Positions 8,280-18,448 of a stretch of 64,000 nt of DNA are shown one piece after another (position 1 is the first letter of the stretch; each line of letters begins with the position of its first letter). This DNA is from Comamonadaceae bacterium 2FH. GTDB taxonomy: Bacteria > Pseudomonadota > Gammaproteobacteria > Burkholderiales > Burkholderiaceae_C. The notes under the pieces are model-generated. The model was given only the letters and a program-made list of their open reading frames with translations. It was not told where the DNA came from and did no database searches. The stretch lies in contig SCMQ01000014.1 in NCBI GenBank assembly GCA_005503335.1, positions 1-64,000 of the forward strand, written 5' to 3'. Made by a program: the position numbers and the translations under genes.

Positions 8280-8689
8280 CAGGGGTGGGGCGGGGCGGCG
8301 GACATGTCCATGTAGGCCAGCTCCCAGACATGGCCGTCGAGGTCCTCGAAGCCGTGGCCGTACATGAAGCCATGGTCCTGCGGCGCATTGGGCACCGCGG
8401 CGCCGGCGGCCCGCGCCTTGGCGACCGTCTCGTCGACCTCGGCGCGGCTGGCGCAGGACAGGCAGACCAGCACCTCGGTGCTCTTGGTGGCGTCGGCCAC
8501 GGGCTTCTTGGTAAAGGTCTGGAAGAAGGGCTCGACCAGCAGCATCACGTAGATGTCGTCGGCCACCACCATGCAGGCGCCCTGCTCGTTGGTGAACTGC
8601 GGGTTGAAGTCGAAGCCCAGGCTGCGGAAGAAGGCCTGGCTGCGCGCCATGTCCTTGATCGGCAGGTTGACGTAGATCTGGCGTTTCAT
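8279..8689 (-). CDS. VOC-family (glyoxalase/extradiol-like) protein
   Basis: A 136-residue protein with the beta-alpha-beta-beta-beta repeat of the vicinal-oxygen-chelate superfamily. It opens IYVNLPIKDMARSQAFFRSL and ends with GFEDLDGHVWELAYMD, where the C-terminal Glu is a usual metal ligand. Family members act as glyoxalases, dioxygenases or resistance proteins; nothing fixes the substrate here. Its stop overlaps the start of the ECF42 sigma gene by one base, indicating translational coupling. VOC and YCII genes are typical partners of ECF42 factors. Confidence 0.85.
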   Translation of the reverse strand: MKRQIYVNLPIKDMARSQAFFRSLGFDFNPQFTNEQGACMVVADDIYVMLLVEPFFQTFTKKPVADATKSTEVLVCLSCASRAEVDETVAKARAAGAAVPNAPQDHGFMYGHGFEDLDGHVWELAYMDMSAAPPHP

Positions 8690-8699
8690 GGGTTTCCTT

Positions 8700-9164
8700 T
8701 CAGTTTCTGGCCAGTTCGGCCTGCAGGCGGTCCAGGTTCTGCTCGTTGGCGGGGATGGCGAAGGCGGCCACGCGCTCGCGCTCCGCGGCGTCGTCGAAGC
8801 GCTGGCGAAAGCCCAGGCGGGTCTGGTCCTGGCCCTCGGCCTCCAGCGTGAGGGTCAGGACGAAGTGGTGCGGCTGCGCCAGGTGCTCGATCACGATGCG
8901 CTCGGGCGCCTGGATCTCGACGAAGCGGTTGTGGTTGGGGTAGTCGGTGCCGTCCGGTCCGTGCATGGTGAAGCGCCAGTCGCCGCCGGGGCGGAAGTCG
9001 AAGGCGTGGAAGCTGCTGCGAAAGCCGCTCGGGCCCCACCAGCGCGCCAGCCGCTCGGGCTGGGCGCAAGCCTGGAACACCTGGGCCGGTGGCCAGTCCA
9101 GCAGGCGGCTGCTGAAGATCTCTCGCGGGTCGGGCGCTGCGGCGGCAGGGCGGTCTGTGCTCAT
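8700..9164 (-). CDS. SRPBCC/AHSA1-domain protein
   Basis: A 154-residue START-like hydrophobic-pocket protein of the AHSA1 group. Key runs are WPPAQVFQACAQPERLARWW, FDFRPGGDWRFTMHGPDG and a C-terminal RLGFRQRFDDAAERE. The group includes small-molecule binding proteins and Hsp90-activator-like domains; the natural ligand is not known. An AGGAG site precedes the ATG at 9164, which supports that start. It lies 10 bases before the VOC gene in the ECF42 gene set, and such proteins recur in these sets. Confidence 0.85.
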   Translation of the reverse strand: MSTDRPAAAAPDPREIFSSRLLDWPPAQVFQACAQPERLARWWGPSGFRSSFHAFDFRPGGDWRFTMHGPDGTDYPNHNRFVEIQAPERIVIEHLAQPHHFVLTLTLEAEGQDQTRLGFRQRFDDAAERERVAAFAIPANEQNLDRLQAELARN

Positions 9165-9199
9165 GCGGTGCTCCTGTGGTGTGGGTGGTGCGGGCCGGG

Positions 9200-9613
9200 T
9201 CAGCCCACGCCCATGCGCTTGAAGCGGTCCACGCCCTCGCTGGGCGGAAAGTCCTCGAGCTCGTACAGCTGGCGCACCTCGATCTCGGCGGGTTGGCCCT
9301 CGCCGACCGGGTTGGGGAAGCGACGCGACCATTCCAGCGCCTCCTCGCGCGAGCGCACCTGGATCAGGGTGTAGCCCGCGATCAGCTCCTTGGTCTCGGC
9401 GAAGGGCCCGTCGATGACCTGGCGGCGCTCGCCCTGGTAGCGTATGCGCCAGCCCTTGGCGCTGGGCTGCAGGCCCGAGGCGTCGAGCAGCACGCCGGCC
9501 TGGGCCAGCTGCTCGTGGTAGTCGGCCATGGCGGCGAACAGCTTTTCGTCGGGGGCGGGTGTGGTTTCGGCCTCGAACTCGGGCGTGGAGCGGACGATGA
9601 TCATGAAGCGCAT
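9200..9613 (-). CDS. YciI/DGPF-domain protein (first copy)
   Basis: A 137-residue YCII-related protein with a dimeric ferredoxin-like fold. It begins MRFMIIVRSTPEFEAE and carries the defining motif VIDGPFAETKELIAGYTLIQ. DGPF proteins are the main partners and targets of ECF42 sigma factors; their biochemical role is not settled. An AGGAG site (about 9622) supports the start at 9613. A candidate ECF promoter lies 80-105 bases upstream (9692-9718), between this gene and the second DGPF gene. Confidence 0.87.
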   Translation of the reverse strand: MRFMIIVRSTPEFEAETTPAPDEKLFAAMADYHEQLAQAGVLLDASGLQPSAKGWRIRYQGERRQVIDGPFAETKELIAGYTLIQVRSREEALEWSRRFPNPVGEGQPAEIEVRQLYELEDFPPSEGVDRFKRMGVG

Positions 9614-9691
9614 GGGGGATCTCTCCTGTGGTGACGCCGGTCCCGGCACCCTGCCGGCCTGGCGGCGAAGCCCTGGGGCTTCTGTGAGGAC

Positions 9692-9718
9692 GACGAATGG
9701 CGCGCAGCGTTCTCGACA
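9692..9718 (-). promoter_or_regulatory. candidate ECF42-dependent promoter
   Basis: On the minus strand TGTCGA (9718-9713) is followed after 17 bases by CGTC (9695-9692), pointing at the DGPF gene that starts at 9613. A TGTCGA -35 with a CGWC-like -10 is, as I recall it, the motif reported for ECF42 targets, so the cluster's sigma factor probably drives its own operon from here. Just upstream, two CCTAGG palindromes (9726-9731 and 9739-9744) flank 7 bases and overlap the previous stop codon. Confidence 0.5.
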
Positions 9719-9739
9719 AGCTGAGCCTAGGTATTTACC

Positions 9740-10135
9740 CTAGGTCGTGGCGCGGGCCAAGGGCGCCGGGCGGGCCCCGCTGTCGCCGTAGCAGGGGGCC
9801 AGGGCGCGCACCTCCACCTGGGCCCATTCGGCGGCAGGGCATTCGCGCGCGATGGCGATGGCCTCGTCGAAGCTGGCGCAGTCGATCAGGTAGAAGCCGC
9901 CCACCATTTCCTTGGCTTCGGCGAAGGGGCCGTCCAGCACCTGGGCCAGGTCGTCCCGCCGCTGCACCCGGGCGGCTGTCGCGTGCGAGGCCAGCGACTC
10001 GGCGGCCAGCAGCTGGCCGCGTGAGCGCAGGCCATCGCCGAAGCGCAGCATGCGCTCGTAGACCGCGCGGCCCTCGGCCTCGCTGCGCGAGCGCCGCTGC
10101 TGCGGCGGCTCGATGATCAACAACATGTAAGGCAT
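9740..10135 (-). CDS. YciI/DGPF-domain protein (second copy)
   Basis: A 131-residue YCII-related protein. It opens MPYMLLIIEPPQQRRSRS and has VLDGPFAEAKEMVGGFYLID, the DGPF motif, about two-thirds along. It differs clearly from the copy at 9200-9613, so this is an old duplication rather than a recent one. A GGGAG site precedes the ATG. It is the first gene of the leftward ECF42 set and lies 126 bases from the next gene; a separate candidate promoter between them suggests it may be transcribed independently. I saw no TGTCGA box upstream of it. Confidence 0.85.
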   Translation of the reverse strand: MPYMLLIIEPPQQRRSRSEAEGRAVYERMLRFGDGLRSRGQLLAAESLASHATAARVQRRDDLAQVLDGPFAEAKEMVGGFYLIDCASFDEAIAIARECPAAEWAQVEVRALAPCYGDSGARPAPLARATT

Positions 10136-10264
10136 GGTGACTCCCTGTTTCTTGTCTGGTCCACGCGGCGCGCGGCCTTCCGGAAATCATAGGCAAAGCA
10201 GCGCGCGGCGGAAACCTGGCCTGCGGCGCCACGATAATCCGCACAGTTTTTCCAAGGGATAGAC

Positions 10265-11665
10265 ATGACAGCAATCGATGTGGTCATCATGGCCGCCGGC
10301 ATGGGCACGCGCATGAAGAGCCGCCGGCCCAAGGTCCTGCACCGCCTGGCGGGCAGGCCGCTGGTGCAGCATGTGGTGGATACGGCGGCGGCGCTCGCGG
10401 CGCGTTCCTGCGTGGTGATCACCGGCCATGGGGCCGAGCAGGTGGAGGCCGCGCTGGCCGCCAACGCCAGCGCCGGCGCACCAGCCCTGCAGTTCGTGCG
10501 CCAGCAGCCCCAGCTGGGCACCGGCCATGCGGTGCAGCAGGCCGTGCCCGTGCTGCCGGACGACGGCATCGTGGTCGTGCTTTCGGGCGACGTGCCGCTG
10601 ACCCAGGCCGACACCCTGCAGGCGCTGATCGCCCTGTGCGCGGGCCAGCGCCTGGCGCTGCTGACCATAGACTTCGCCGACCCCACGGGCTACGGCCGCA
10701 TCGTGCGCGCCGGCGATCGGGTGCAGGCCATCGTCGAGCACAAGGACGCCAGCGAGGCCCAGCGCGCGATCCGCGAGGTCTACAGCGGCATCATGGCCGT
10801 GCCGGCGCGCCGGCTCAAGGCCTGGCTGGCGCGGCTGGACAACCGCAATGCCCAGGGCGAGTACTACCTGACCGACATCGTCAAGTTCGCCGTGGCCGAC
10901 GGCGTGCCCGTGCTCGCGCACCAGATCGCCGACGCCCTGCAGGTGGCCGGCGTCAACAGCCCGCTGCAGCTGGCCGAGCTCGAGCGCGCCCACCAGCTGC
11001 GCCAGGCACGCCGGCTGATGGAGCAGGGCGTGCGCCTGGCCGACCCGGCGCGCTTCGACCTGCGCGGCGAGCTGGCCTGCGGCCAGGACGTGGAGATCGA
11101 CGTCAACTGCGTGTTCGAGGGCCGCGTCAGCCTGGGCGAGGGCGTGAGCATAGGCGCGAACTGCGTGATCGCCAACGCCAGCATCGCAGCCGGCGCCGTG
11201 ATCCACCCCTTCACCCACATCGACGGCGAGCAGCTGGGTGTCAGCGTGGGCGAAGGCGCGCTCGTTGGTCCCTTCGCGCGCCTGCGCCCCGGCGCCCGGC
11301 TCGGCGCCGAGGTGCATATCGGCAACTTCGTCGAGGTCAAGAACGCCACCCTGGCCCGGGGCGCCAAGGCCAACCACCTGGCCTACCTGGGCGACGCCAC
11401 GGTGGGCGAACGCGTGAACTACGGCGCCGGCAGCATCACGGCCAACTACGACGGCGCCAACAAGCACCGCACGGTGATCGAGGCCGACGTGCATGTCGGC
11501 AGCAACTGCGTGCTGGTCGCGCCCGTAACCCTGGGCGCGGGCGGCACCGTGGGCGCGGGCTCGACCATCACCAAGGACACGCCGGCCGGCGCCCTGAGCG
11601 TGGCGCGCGGCAAGCAGCTCAGCATCGCGAACTGGCAGCGGCCCACGAAGAAAGCCAAGGCCTGA
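10265..11665 (+). CDS. glmU: bifunctional GlcNAc-1-phosphate uridylyltransferase / glucosamine-1-phosphate acetyltransferase
   Basis: A 466-residue cytoplasmic enzyme for the last two steps to UDP-GlcNAc, the precursor of peptidoglycan and lipopolysaccharide. The N-terminal pyrophosphorylase domain starts VIMAAGMGTRMKSRRPKVLH, with the nucleotide-binding loop and Lys. Further on are QQPQLGTGHAVQQ and the GDVPL metal motif. From about residue 245 the left-handed beta-helix of hexapeptide repeats begins, and the acetyltransferase end has YGAGSITANYDGANKH. Length is normal. Together with glmS at 12302 it supplies amino-sugar precursors. A 129-base spacer precedes it. Confidence 0.97.
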   Translation: MTAIDVVIMAAGMGTRMKSRRPKVLHRLAGRPLVQHVVDTAAALAARSCVVITGHGAEQVEAALAANASAGAPALQFVRQQPQLGTGHAVQQAVPVLPDDGIVVVLSGDVPLTQADTLQALIALCAGQRLALLTIDFADPTGYGRIVRAGDRVQAIVEHKDASEAQRAIREVYSGIMAVPARRLKAWLARLDNRNAQGEYYLTDIVKFAVADGVPVLAHQIADALQVAGVNSPLQLAELERAHQLRQARRLMEQGVRLADPARFDLRGELACGQDVEIDVNCVFEGRVSLGEGVSIGANCVIANASIAAGAVIHPFTHIDGEQLGVSVGEGALVGPFARLRPGARLGAEVHIGNFVEVKNATLARGAKANHLAYLGDATVGERVNYGAGSITANYDGANKHRTVIEADVHVGSNCVLVAPVTLGAGGTVGAGSTITKDTPAGALSVARGKQLSIANWQRPTKKAKA

Positions 11666-11680
11666 CCCTGGTTCTAGGCC

Positions 11681-12166
11681 TCAGCGCCGCAGCGGCCAGA
11701 GGCTGCTGAACTTGGCCCGCTTGACGCTGAAGAAGGCCTTGACGTTGCGCACGTTCGCGTCCTGCGTGAACAAGCGCTGGGCCAGGGCCAGGTAGTCCGG
11801 CATGTCGGCTGCCTGCACCACCAGCACGAAATCCGGCCCCGGCGAGACGCGGTAGCACTGCTGCACCGCGTCCTGCGCCACGGCGCGCGCCTCGAAGGCC
11901 GCCAGCTGCTCCTCGCCCTGGCGGTCCAGCGAGACCTCGACGATGGCGGACAGGCCATGGCCGAGCGCGGCGCCCAGTCGGTCGGCGTTCAGCACCGCCA
12001 CGTGCCGCTCTATCCAGCCCTCCTGCTGCAGGCGCTTGACGCGCCGCAGGCAGGTCGGCGGCGACAGGTGCAGGCGCTCGGCCAGGGCCACGTTGCTCAG
12101 GCTGGCGTCGCGCTGCAGCAGGTCCAGCAGCTGCAGGTCGGTCTGGTCTAGTTCTTGTTGTTTCAT
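11681..12166 (-). CDS. Lrp/AsnC-family transcriptional regulator
   Basis: A 161-residue regulator. Residues 5-60 form the AsnC-type helix-turn-helix ([20 protein letters not shown], then [12 protein letters not shown]). Residues 70-145 form the RAM/AsnC ligand domain with [20 protein letters not shown]. Such proteins usually sense amino acids and form octamers that wrap DNA. It is divergent from glmS across a strikingly AT-rich spacer (12167-12301), so autoregulation and an effect on glmS are likely. The gene ends 15 bases from glmU, convergent. Confidence 0.9.
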   Translation of the reverse strand: MKQQELDQTDLQLLDLLQRDASLSNVALAERLHLSPPTCLRRVKRLQQEGWIERHVAVLNADRLGAALGHGLSAIVEVSLDRQGEEQLAAFEARAVAQDAVQQCYRVSPGPDFVLVVQAADMPDYLALAQRLFTQDANVRNVKAFFSVKRAKFSSLWPLRR

Positions 12167-12301
12167 TTTTATTTGAAAATTGAACTAATATTCCATTGTT
12201 GTGAATTTGTGGAATTTTCGTTCAAAAACAAAAAAATAAACACTAAAAATTTTCATACTCAGGGTCTACCATGGCGGGCATTCAGTTCAGGAGTCATCCC
12301 C
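12167..12301. promoter_or_regulatory. AT-rich divergent promoter region between Lrp gene and glmS
   Basis: This 135-base spacer is dominated by A/T runs (for example 12170-12200 and 12220-12255) in an otherwise GC-rich region. Such bendable DNA fits an Lrp-type binding region and two divergent promoters. GAAC at about 12182 and GTTC at about 12220 bracket a TTCCATTG/GGAATTTT segment that may be the regulator site. An AGGAG ribosome-binding site for glmS lies at about 12288. Confidence 0.5.
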
Positions 12302-14173
<1,872 letters not shown>

Positions 14174-14185
14174 GCGATTGGAGGC

Positions 14186-14908
14186 ATGGTGATTGAGGGG
14201 GTGTTTCCGCGCCGGAACTTCAGCAGTTCAAGACTCGTTCGCTTGCTCGGTGAGGCGGCCCTGGTGGAGGTGGATGCGTCCAGGCAGGACTCAGCGGAGC
14301 GGCTGAGTCTGTGGCTGAACGCGTTCGACGCCATCAAGCTCCACGCCGCGCAGCAGTCGATCGGGGCGGTGGCCCAGGCGCGGCCGTCGCAGGCGCGGGC
14401 GGCCGGAGCCAGTGCCGTCGAGGAAGAGTTTCATCGGGTGCGAACGGCCCTCGAGAAAGCCATCGCGGCGAACGGCCCATCCCCGGCCCATGGAAAACAA
14501 GCCAAGCCCGCCCATCTTCACGCAGAGGCAGTGGTTGAAGCGGACGCCGACTATGCGCCGTATCGCCAGCGCTACCAGGACCAGCAGCGCCAGATGGAGT
14601 TGAGGATCGGCCCCTTGCGGGACTTTGTCCGGCAAGCCCTGTCAAAGGCCTCTCCCGGGCTCAGGCAACTGGCCGCGCTGGATGCCGCGTGGGAGGAGCT
14701 GCTGGGCGCCCGCGAGCAAAGGCTGCTGGCGACGGTGCCTGCGCTGCTGGAAAGACGCTTCGAGCACCTGCGCAAGACCCGGCAACCGGGCGTATGGCTG
14801 GAAGCCTTCGGCAGGGAGTTGCAGGCGGTCTTGCTGGCGGAACTGGAGCTTCGCCTGCAGCCGGTCGCGGGACTGGTCGAAGCATTGAGCAACGAAATCA
14901 AGAAATGA
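14186..14908 (+). CDS. DUF3348 protein, first gene of a motor-like operon
   Basis: A 240-residue protein of unknown function. The N-terminal run FSSSRLVRLLGEAALVEVDA, then a Leu-Trp-Leu-Asn-Ala-Phe-Asp-Ala-Ile-Lys-Leu segment, matches DUF3348. The middle is polar and Ala-rich. The C-terminal half is helical, with two predicted amphipathic helices around AWEELLGAREQRLLATVPAL. No signal peptide or membrane segment, so it is cytoplasmic. GGAGG lies only one base before ATG 14186, so GTG at 14189 or a later codon may be the true start. The gene overlaps the DUF802 gene by four bases (ATGA). The conserved neighbourhood suggests it is an accessory subunit of the DUF802/OmpA membrane complex. Confidence 0.78.
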   Translation: MVIEGVFPRRNFSSSRLVRLLGEAALVEVDASRQDSAERLSLWLNAFDAIKLHAAQQSIGAVAQARPSQARAAGASAVEEEFHRVRTALEKAIAANGPSPAHGKQAKPAHLHAEAVVEADADYAPYRQRYQDQQRQMELRIGPLRDFVRQALSKASPGLRQLAALDAAWEELLGAREQRLLATVPALLERRFEHLRKTRQPGVWLEAFGRELQAVLLAELELRLQPVAGLVEALSNEIKK

Positions 14909-17082
14909 GCATGAACAGGATCGTTTTTTCAGCCGCCTTCGCCATCGGCCTGGCGGTCGTGGCCTGGGTGGGCATGGGCTTTGTCGGATCGAGCGCCATG
15001 GCCCTGCTCATGAGCGCGGCGATCGCCGCAGCCTATCTGCTGGGCGCGTTCGAGCTCCGGCAGTACCGCGCCGCCACGGCCGCGCTGGCGCGGGCGCTGG
15101 CCGATATTCGAGAGCCGCTTTCGGAGCTCGGCCCCTGGCTGGACGGCGTGCCTGCCTCCCTGCAGAACCCCGTGCGTCTGCGGATCGAGGGCGAACGCGT
15201 CGCCTTGCCCGGCCCGGCGTTGACGCCCTACCTGGTGGGGCTGCTGGTGATGCTGGGCATGCTGGGCACCTTCCTGGGCATGGTCGTGACCTTCAAGGGC
15301 GCCGTGTTCGCGCTGGAAGGCTCGACGGACCTGCAGGCCATACGCTCGGCGCTGGCGGCGCCGATCAAGGGGCTGGGGCTGTCCTTCGGCACCTCGGTGG
15401 CCGGGGTGGCCGCGTCCGCCATGCTGGGCCTGATGTCGGCCATCGGCCGCCGCGAGCGGGCGGAAGCGGCGCGCTTGCTGGACACCCGCATCGCGACCGT
15501 GCTGCGGCCCTTCTCGCTCGGCCACCAGCGCCAGCAGACCTTCAAGGCCCTGCAATTGCAGTCGCATGCCTTGCCCGGCGTGGTGGACCGGCTGCAGGCG
15601 CTGATGGAGGGCCTGGAGCGCCGCAGCCAGCAGCTCAACGAGCAGACGCTGGGCCAGCAGGCGCAGTTCCACCGCGAGGCGAAGCTCGCCTACACCGAGC
15701 TGGCCGAGGCCGTGGGAAGCTCGCTGAAGGACAGCCTCTCGGCCAGCGCCAGGATCGCGGGCGAGAGCCTCAAGCCGGTGGTCGAGTCCGCCATGTCGGG
15801 TATCGCTCAGGAGTCCCAGCGCATGCACCAGCGCCAGGTCGATGCGGCGCAAGCGCAGCTCGATGGCCTGTCGGCCCGGTTCGCGGCCACCGCGCGCAGC
15901 GTGTCCGATGGCTGGGCGACGGCCCTGGACCAGCACGCGCGCACCAATGACAGCCTGGCCGGCGGCCTGGAGCGGGCGTTGGCGACCTTCACGCAGACCT
16001 TCGAGCAGCGTTCCAGCGCGCTGCTGGCCCAGGTCCACGAGGCCGCGGCCAGGTCGCAATCGGAGCAGGCCTCGGCCGATGGCCAGCGGCTGGCGGCCTG
16101 GACGCGCACGCTAGAGTCCATGGCCGCCCAGCTCCAGGGCGAATGGCAGCGCGCCGGCGCGCAGACGCTGGCCCAGCAGCAGGCCGTCTGCCAGACGCTG
16201 GAGCAGACCGTGGGCGAGATCACCGGGCGCGCCAGCACGCATGCGCGCCAGACCTCGGAGGGCATTGCGCAGCTGCTGGCCCAGTCCGAGGCGCTGGTTC
16301 GTTCGCGCATCGAGGCCGAGGCCCTCTGGGTGAAGCAGCAGGGCGATCGCATGGATCAGTTGGCCAGTCTGTGGCGCGCCGAGCTGGTCGCGCTCAGGGA
16401 CCAAGAGGCCGCGCGCGGCCAGGCCGCCGTCGAGCGGCTGGGCGAGCTGCAGGCGGCGCTGGCCAGCCAGCTGGCCACGCTGGGCGCGGCGCTCGAGGCG
16501 CCGATGACCCGGCTGCTGCAAACGGCCGCCGAGGTGCCCCAGGCCGCTGCCGAAGTGATAGCGCAGTTGCGCGGGGAAATGACCCGGCTCACCGAGCGGG
16601 ACAATCTCGCGCTCGAGGAGCGCCAGGCCCTGATGGAGCGCATCGGTGCGCTGCTCCAGACCCTCAACCAGGCTTCTGCCGAGCAGCGGGCGGCGATCGA
16701 GTCGCTGGTGGCCTCGGCGACGACCGTGCTGGACCAGGCCGGCAGCCAGCTCTCGCAGACGCTGGATGCACAGGCCGGCAGGGCGGCGGACATGGCGGCG
16801 CATGTGGCCGGCAGCGCGGTCGAGCTGTCCAGCCTGGGCGAATCGTTCGGCCATGGCGTGCAGCTCTTCAGCGCGGGCAACGAGAAGCTGGTCGAAAGCC
16901 TGCAGCGCGTGGAGAACTCGATCGACCGGTCCATGGCGCGCAGTGACGAGCAGCTGGCCTACTACGTGGCGCAGGCGCGCGAGCTCATAGACCTCAGCAT
17001 CGCCTCGCAGCAGGGCATCGTCGAAGACCTGCGCCGGCTGCATGGCAGGCAGGCCGCGCTGGCCGAGGGGGTCGCCGGATGA
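14905..17082 (+). CDS. DUF802 membrane protein, MotA/TolQ/ZorA-like with long helical tail
   Basis: A 725-residue inner-membrane protein. Hydrophobic helices lie at about residues 6-26, 29-48, 108-130 and 155-180. The last two, with LVMLGMLGTFLGMVVTFKGA and then PIKGLGLSFGTSVAGVAASA, match the proton-channel signature of MotA/TolQ/ExbB proteins (LGTxxGM, then GLxxxxGTSxxG). From about 185 to 725 the protein is almost entirely helical, rich in Ala, Gln and Leu, and predicted to coil in the cytoplasm, like the long tail of Zorya ZorA. Start is ATG 14905 (or 14911), coupled to the previous stop. It overlaps the MotB-like gene by four bases. DUF802 has no assigned function; the motor reading is inference from motifs and gene order. 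Confidence 0.78.
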   Translation: MSMNRIVFSAAFAIGLAVVAWVGMGFVGSSAMALLMSAAIAAAYLLGAFELRQYRAATAALARALADIREPLSELGPWLDGVPASLQNPVRLRIEGERVALPGPALTPYLVGLLVMLGMLGTFLGMVVTFKGAVFALEGSTDLQAIRSALAAPIKGLGLSFGTSVAGVAASAMLGLMSAIGRRERAEAARLLDTRIATVLRPFSLGHQRQQTFKALQLQSHALPGVVDRLQALMEGLERRSQQLNEQTLGQQAQFHREAKLAYTELAEAVGSSLKDSLSASARIAGESLKPVVESAMSGIAQESQRMHQRQVDAAQAQLDGLSARFAATARSVSDGWATALDQHARTNDSLAGGLERALATFTQTFEQRSSALLAQVHEAAARSQSEQASADGQRLAAWTRTLESMAAQLQGEWQRAGAQTLAQQQAVCQTLEQTVGEITGRASTHARQTSEGIAQLLAQSEALVRSRIEAEALWVKQQGDRMDQLASLWRAELVALRDQEAARGQAAVERLGELQAALASQLATLGAALEAPMTRLLQTAAEVPQAAAEVIAQLRGEMTRLTERDNLALEERQALMERIGALLQTLNQASAEQRAAIESLVASATTVLDQAGSQLSQTLDAQAGRAADMAAHVAGSAVELSSLGESFGHGVQLFSAGNEKLVESLQRVENSIDRSMARSDEQLAYYVAQARELIDLSIASQQGIVEDLRRLHGRQAALAEGVAG

Positions 17083-17732
17083 GCGAGCTGGACGAGCGGG
17101 GCGACGGCATCGAGCAGACCGCGCCGGTCTGGGCCGTCTTCGGCGACCTGATGTCGGGCCTGGTGGGCGCCTTCGTGCTGATCCTGATCGGCGTGCTGGT
17201 GGTCCAGATGGACCTGGCGGCCAACCTGGAAGCCGAGGTCCAGAAGCGCCGGATGGAGGAGCAGCGCCGCATGGCCCTGGAGAAGGCCCTGGCCATCCCG
17301 CTGCAGACGGGCAGGGTGACGCTGAACAACGGGCGCATAGGCATCAGCGGCAGCGTGCTGTTCCCGCTGAATTCCGACCAGTTGCGCCCCGACGGCCGGC
17401 TGCTGCTCAAGAGCCTGGTGCCGCCCTTGCGTGTCTACCTGGGCGAGCGCGACGAGATGCTGATGGTCAGCGGCTTCACCGACGACAAGCGCATCCAGGA
17501 GGGCAACCAGCGCTTTGCGGACAACCTGGAGCTCTCGGCCCAGCGCGCGCTCACGGTGACGCGTGCCTTGATCGAGGAGGGCATGCCCTCGTCCCGGGTC
17601 TTTGCCGCGGCCTTCGGCGCCGAGCAGCCGGTGGCCTCCAACGCGAGCGACAAGGGGCGCGCCTTGAACCGGCGCGTGGAAATGGCGCCGGTGCCCAAGT
17701 CGGCCGATGTGAAGCCCTGGTCCCATGAGTGA
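17079..17732 (+). CDS. MotB/TolR/ZorB-like protein with OmpA peptidoglycan-binding domain
   Basis: A 217-residue protein with one N-terminal transmembrane helix (about residues 20-43, AVFGDLMSGLVGAFVLILIG). Asp23 sits in the position of the ion-carrying Asp of MotB. A short coiled segment (45-72) leads to a periplasmic OmpA-like domain (about 75-205) with SGFTDD, NLELSAQRALTVTRAL and RALNRRVEM, the residues that grip diaminopimelate in peptidoglycan. Topology and order after a MotA/TolQ-like gene match stator pairs. It overlaps both neighbours (ATGA with DUF802; 8 bases with DUF2894), so all four genes are translationally coupled. Confidence 0.85.
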   Translation: MSELDERGDGIEQTAPVWAVFGDLMSGLVGAFVLILIGVLVVQMDLAANLEAEVQKRRMEEQRRMALEKALAIPLQTGRVTLNNGRIGISGSVLFPLNSDQLRPDGRLLLKSLVPPLRVYLGERDEMLMVSGFTDDKRIQEGNQRFADNLELSAQRALTVTRALIEEGMPSSRVFAAAFGAEQPVASNASDKGRALNRRVEMAPVPKSADVKPWSHE

Positions 17733-18420
17733 GTCGGTTCTGGTCGCAGCGGCACTGTCGCCGCTCGAGCGCCTGCGCAGCGTTGGTGCCCAGCGCTTCG
17801 ATCCCCTGCGCTTTCATTACCTGGAGCGGCTGTCGCAGCGCATGCAGGCCGCGCCGGCCGGGCTGCGGCCCATCCTCGAAGGCAAGCTCGAGGCCGCGCT
17901 GCAGGACTACGAGCAGCGCTTCAGCCAGGCGCGCAAAGCGGCCGAGGACCAGGTGGCTGGCCTGTCGGGCAGGTATCCCGGCCTGGCCCGCGAGCTGCGC
18001 CGCCTGCTCGCGGCGGGCGACTACGCGGGCCTGCGCCGGATCGGCGCGCAAGCGGCAGCCGACACAGGCTGCGCGCCGCTGGCCGAGCTGAACCAGCATA
18101 TCCGCCAGCTCGCGCAGGGGGGCAGCGAGCTCGAGGCAAGGCCTGACATGAAGAGCGTGGTTCGCTTCAGGGAGAGCTGGTCCCGAATCGCGGCCGAGGA
18201 CCAGGTGGACCAGGCCATGGGCCGCGGGCCCGAGAACGCCGGCCCGCTCAACTCGCACCTGCTGGTGCTGCGTTCGCTGGGCTTGATGCGCCAGCTGTCG
18301 CCGGACTACCTGCGGCGCTTCCTGTCGCATCTGGATGCCCTGCTGTGGCTCGATCAGGCGAGCCAGAAATGCACGTCGGTGGAGGCCAAGCCGGCGCGAC
18401 GAAGCCGGTCGAAGAAATGA
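17725..18420 (+). CDS. DUF2894 protein, last gene of the motor-like operon
   Basis: A 231-residue cytoplasmic protein of unknown function. The N-terminal run LRSVGAQRFDPLRFHYLERL is the DUF2894 hallmark, followed by helical segments and a conserved patch NAGPLNSHLLVLRSLGLMRQ. The C-terminus is strongly basic (KPARRSRSKK). There is no signal peptide. Overlap of eight bases with the OmpA-like gene indicates coupling. Its constant company with DUF802 and the OmpA-like protein suggests a cytoplasmic partner or effector; the basic tail could contact nucleic acid or lipid head groups. Confidence 0.78.
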   Translation: MSESVLVAAALSPLERLRSVGAQRFDPLRFHYLERLSQRMQAAPAGLRPILEGKLEAALQDYEQRFSQARKAAEDQVAGLSGRYPGLARELRRLLAAGDYAGLRRIGAQAAADTGCAPLAELNQHIRQLAQGGSELEARPDMKSVVRFRESWSRIAAEDQVDQAMGRGPENAGPLNSHLLVLRSLGLMRQLSPDYLRRFLSHLDALLWLDQASQKCTSVEAKPARRSRSKK

Positions 18421-18448
18421 TGGCCGGCCGCCTTCAGGGCGGATCGGC

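Noticed and set aside
14186-18420. Calling the operon a Zorya defence system
   Set aside because: No ZorC, ZorD (helicase/nuclease) or ZorE gene is present, and the accessory proteins are DUF3348 and DUF2894. Only the membrane pair resembles ZorAB.
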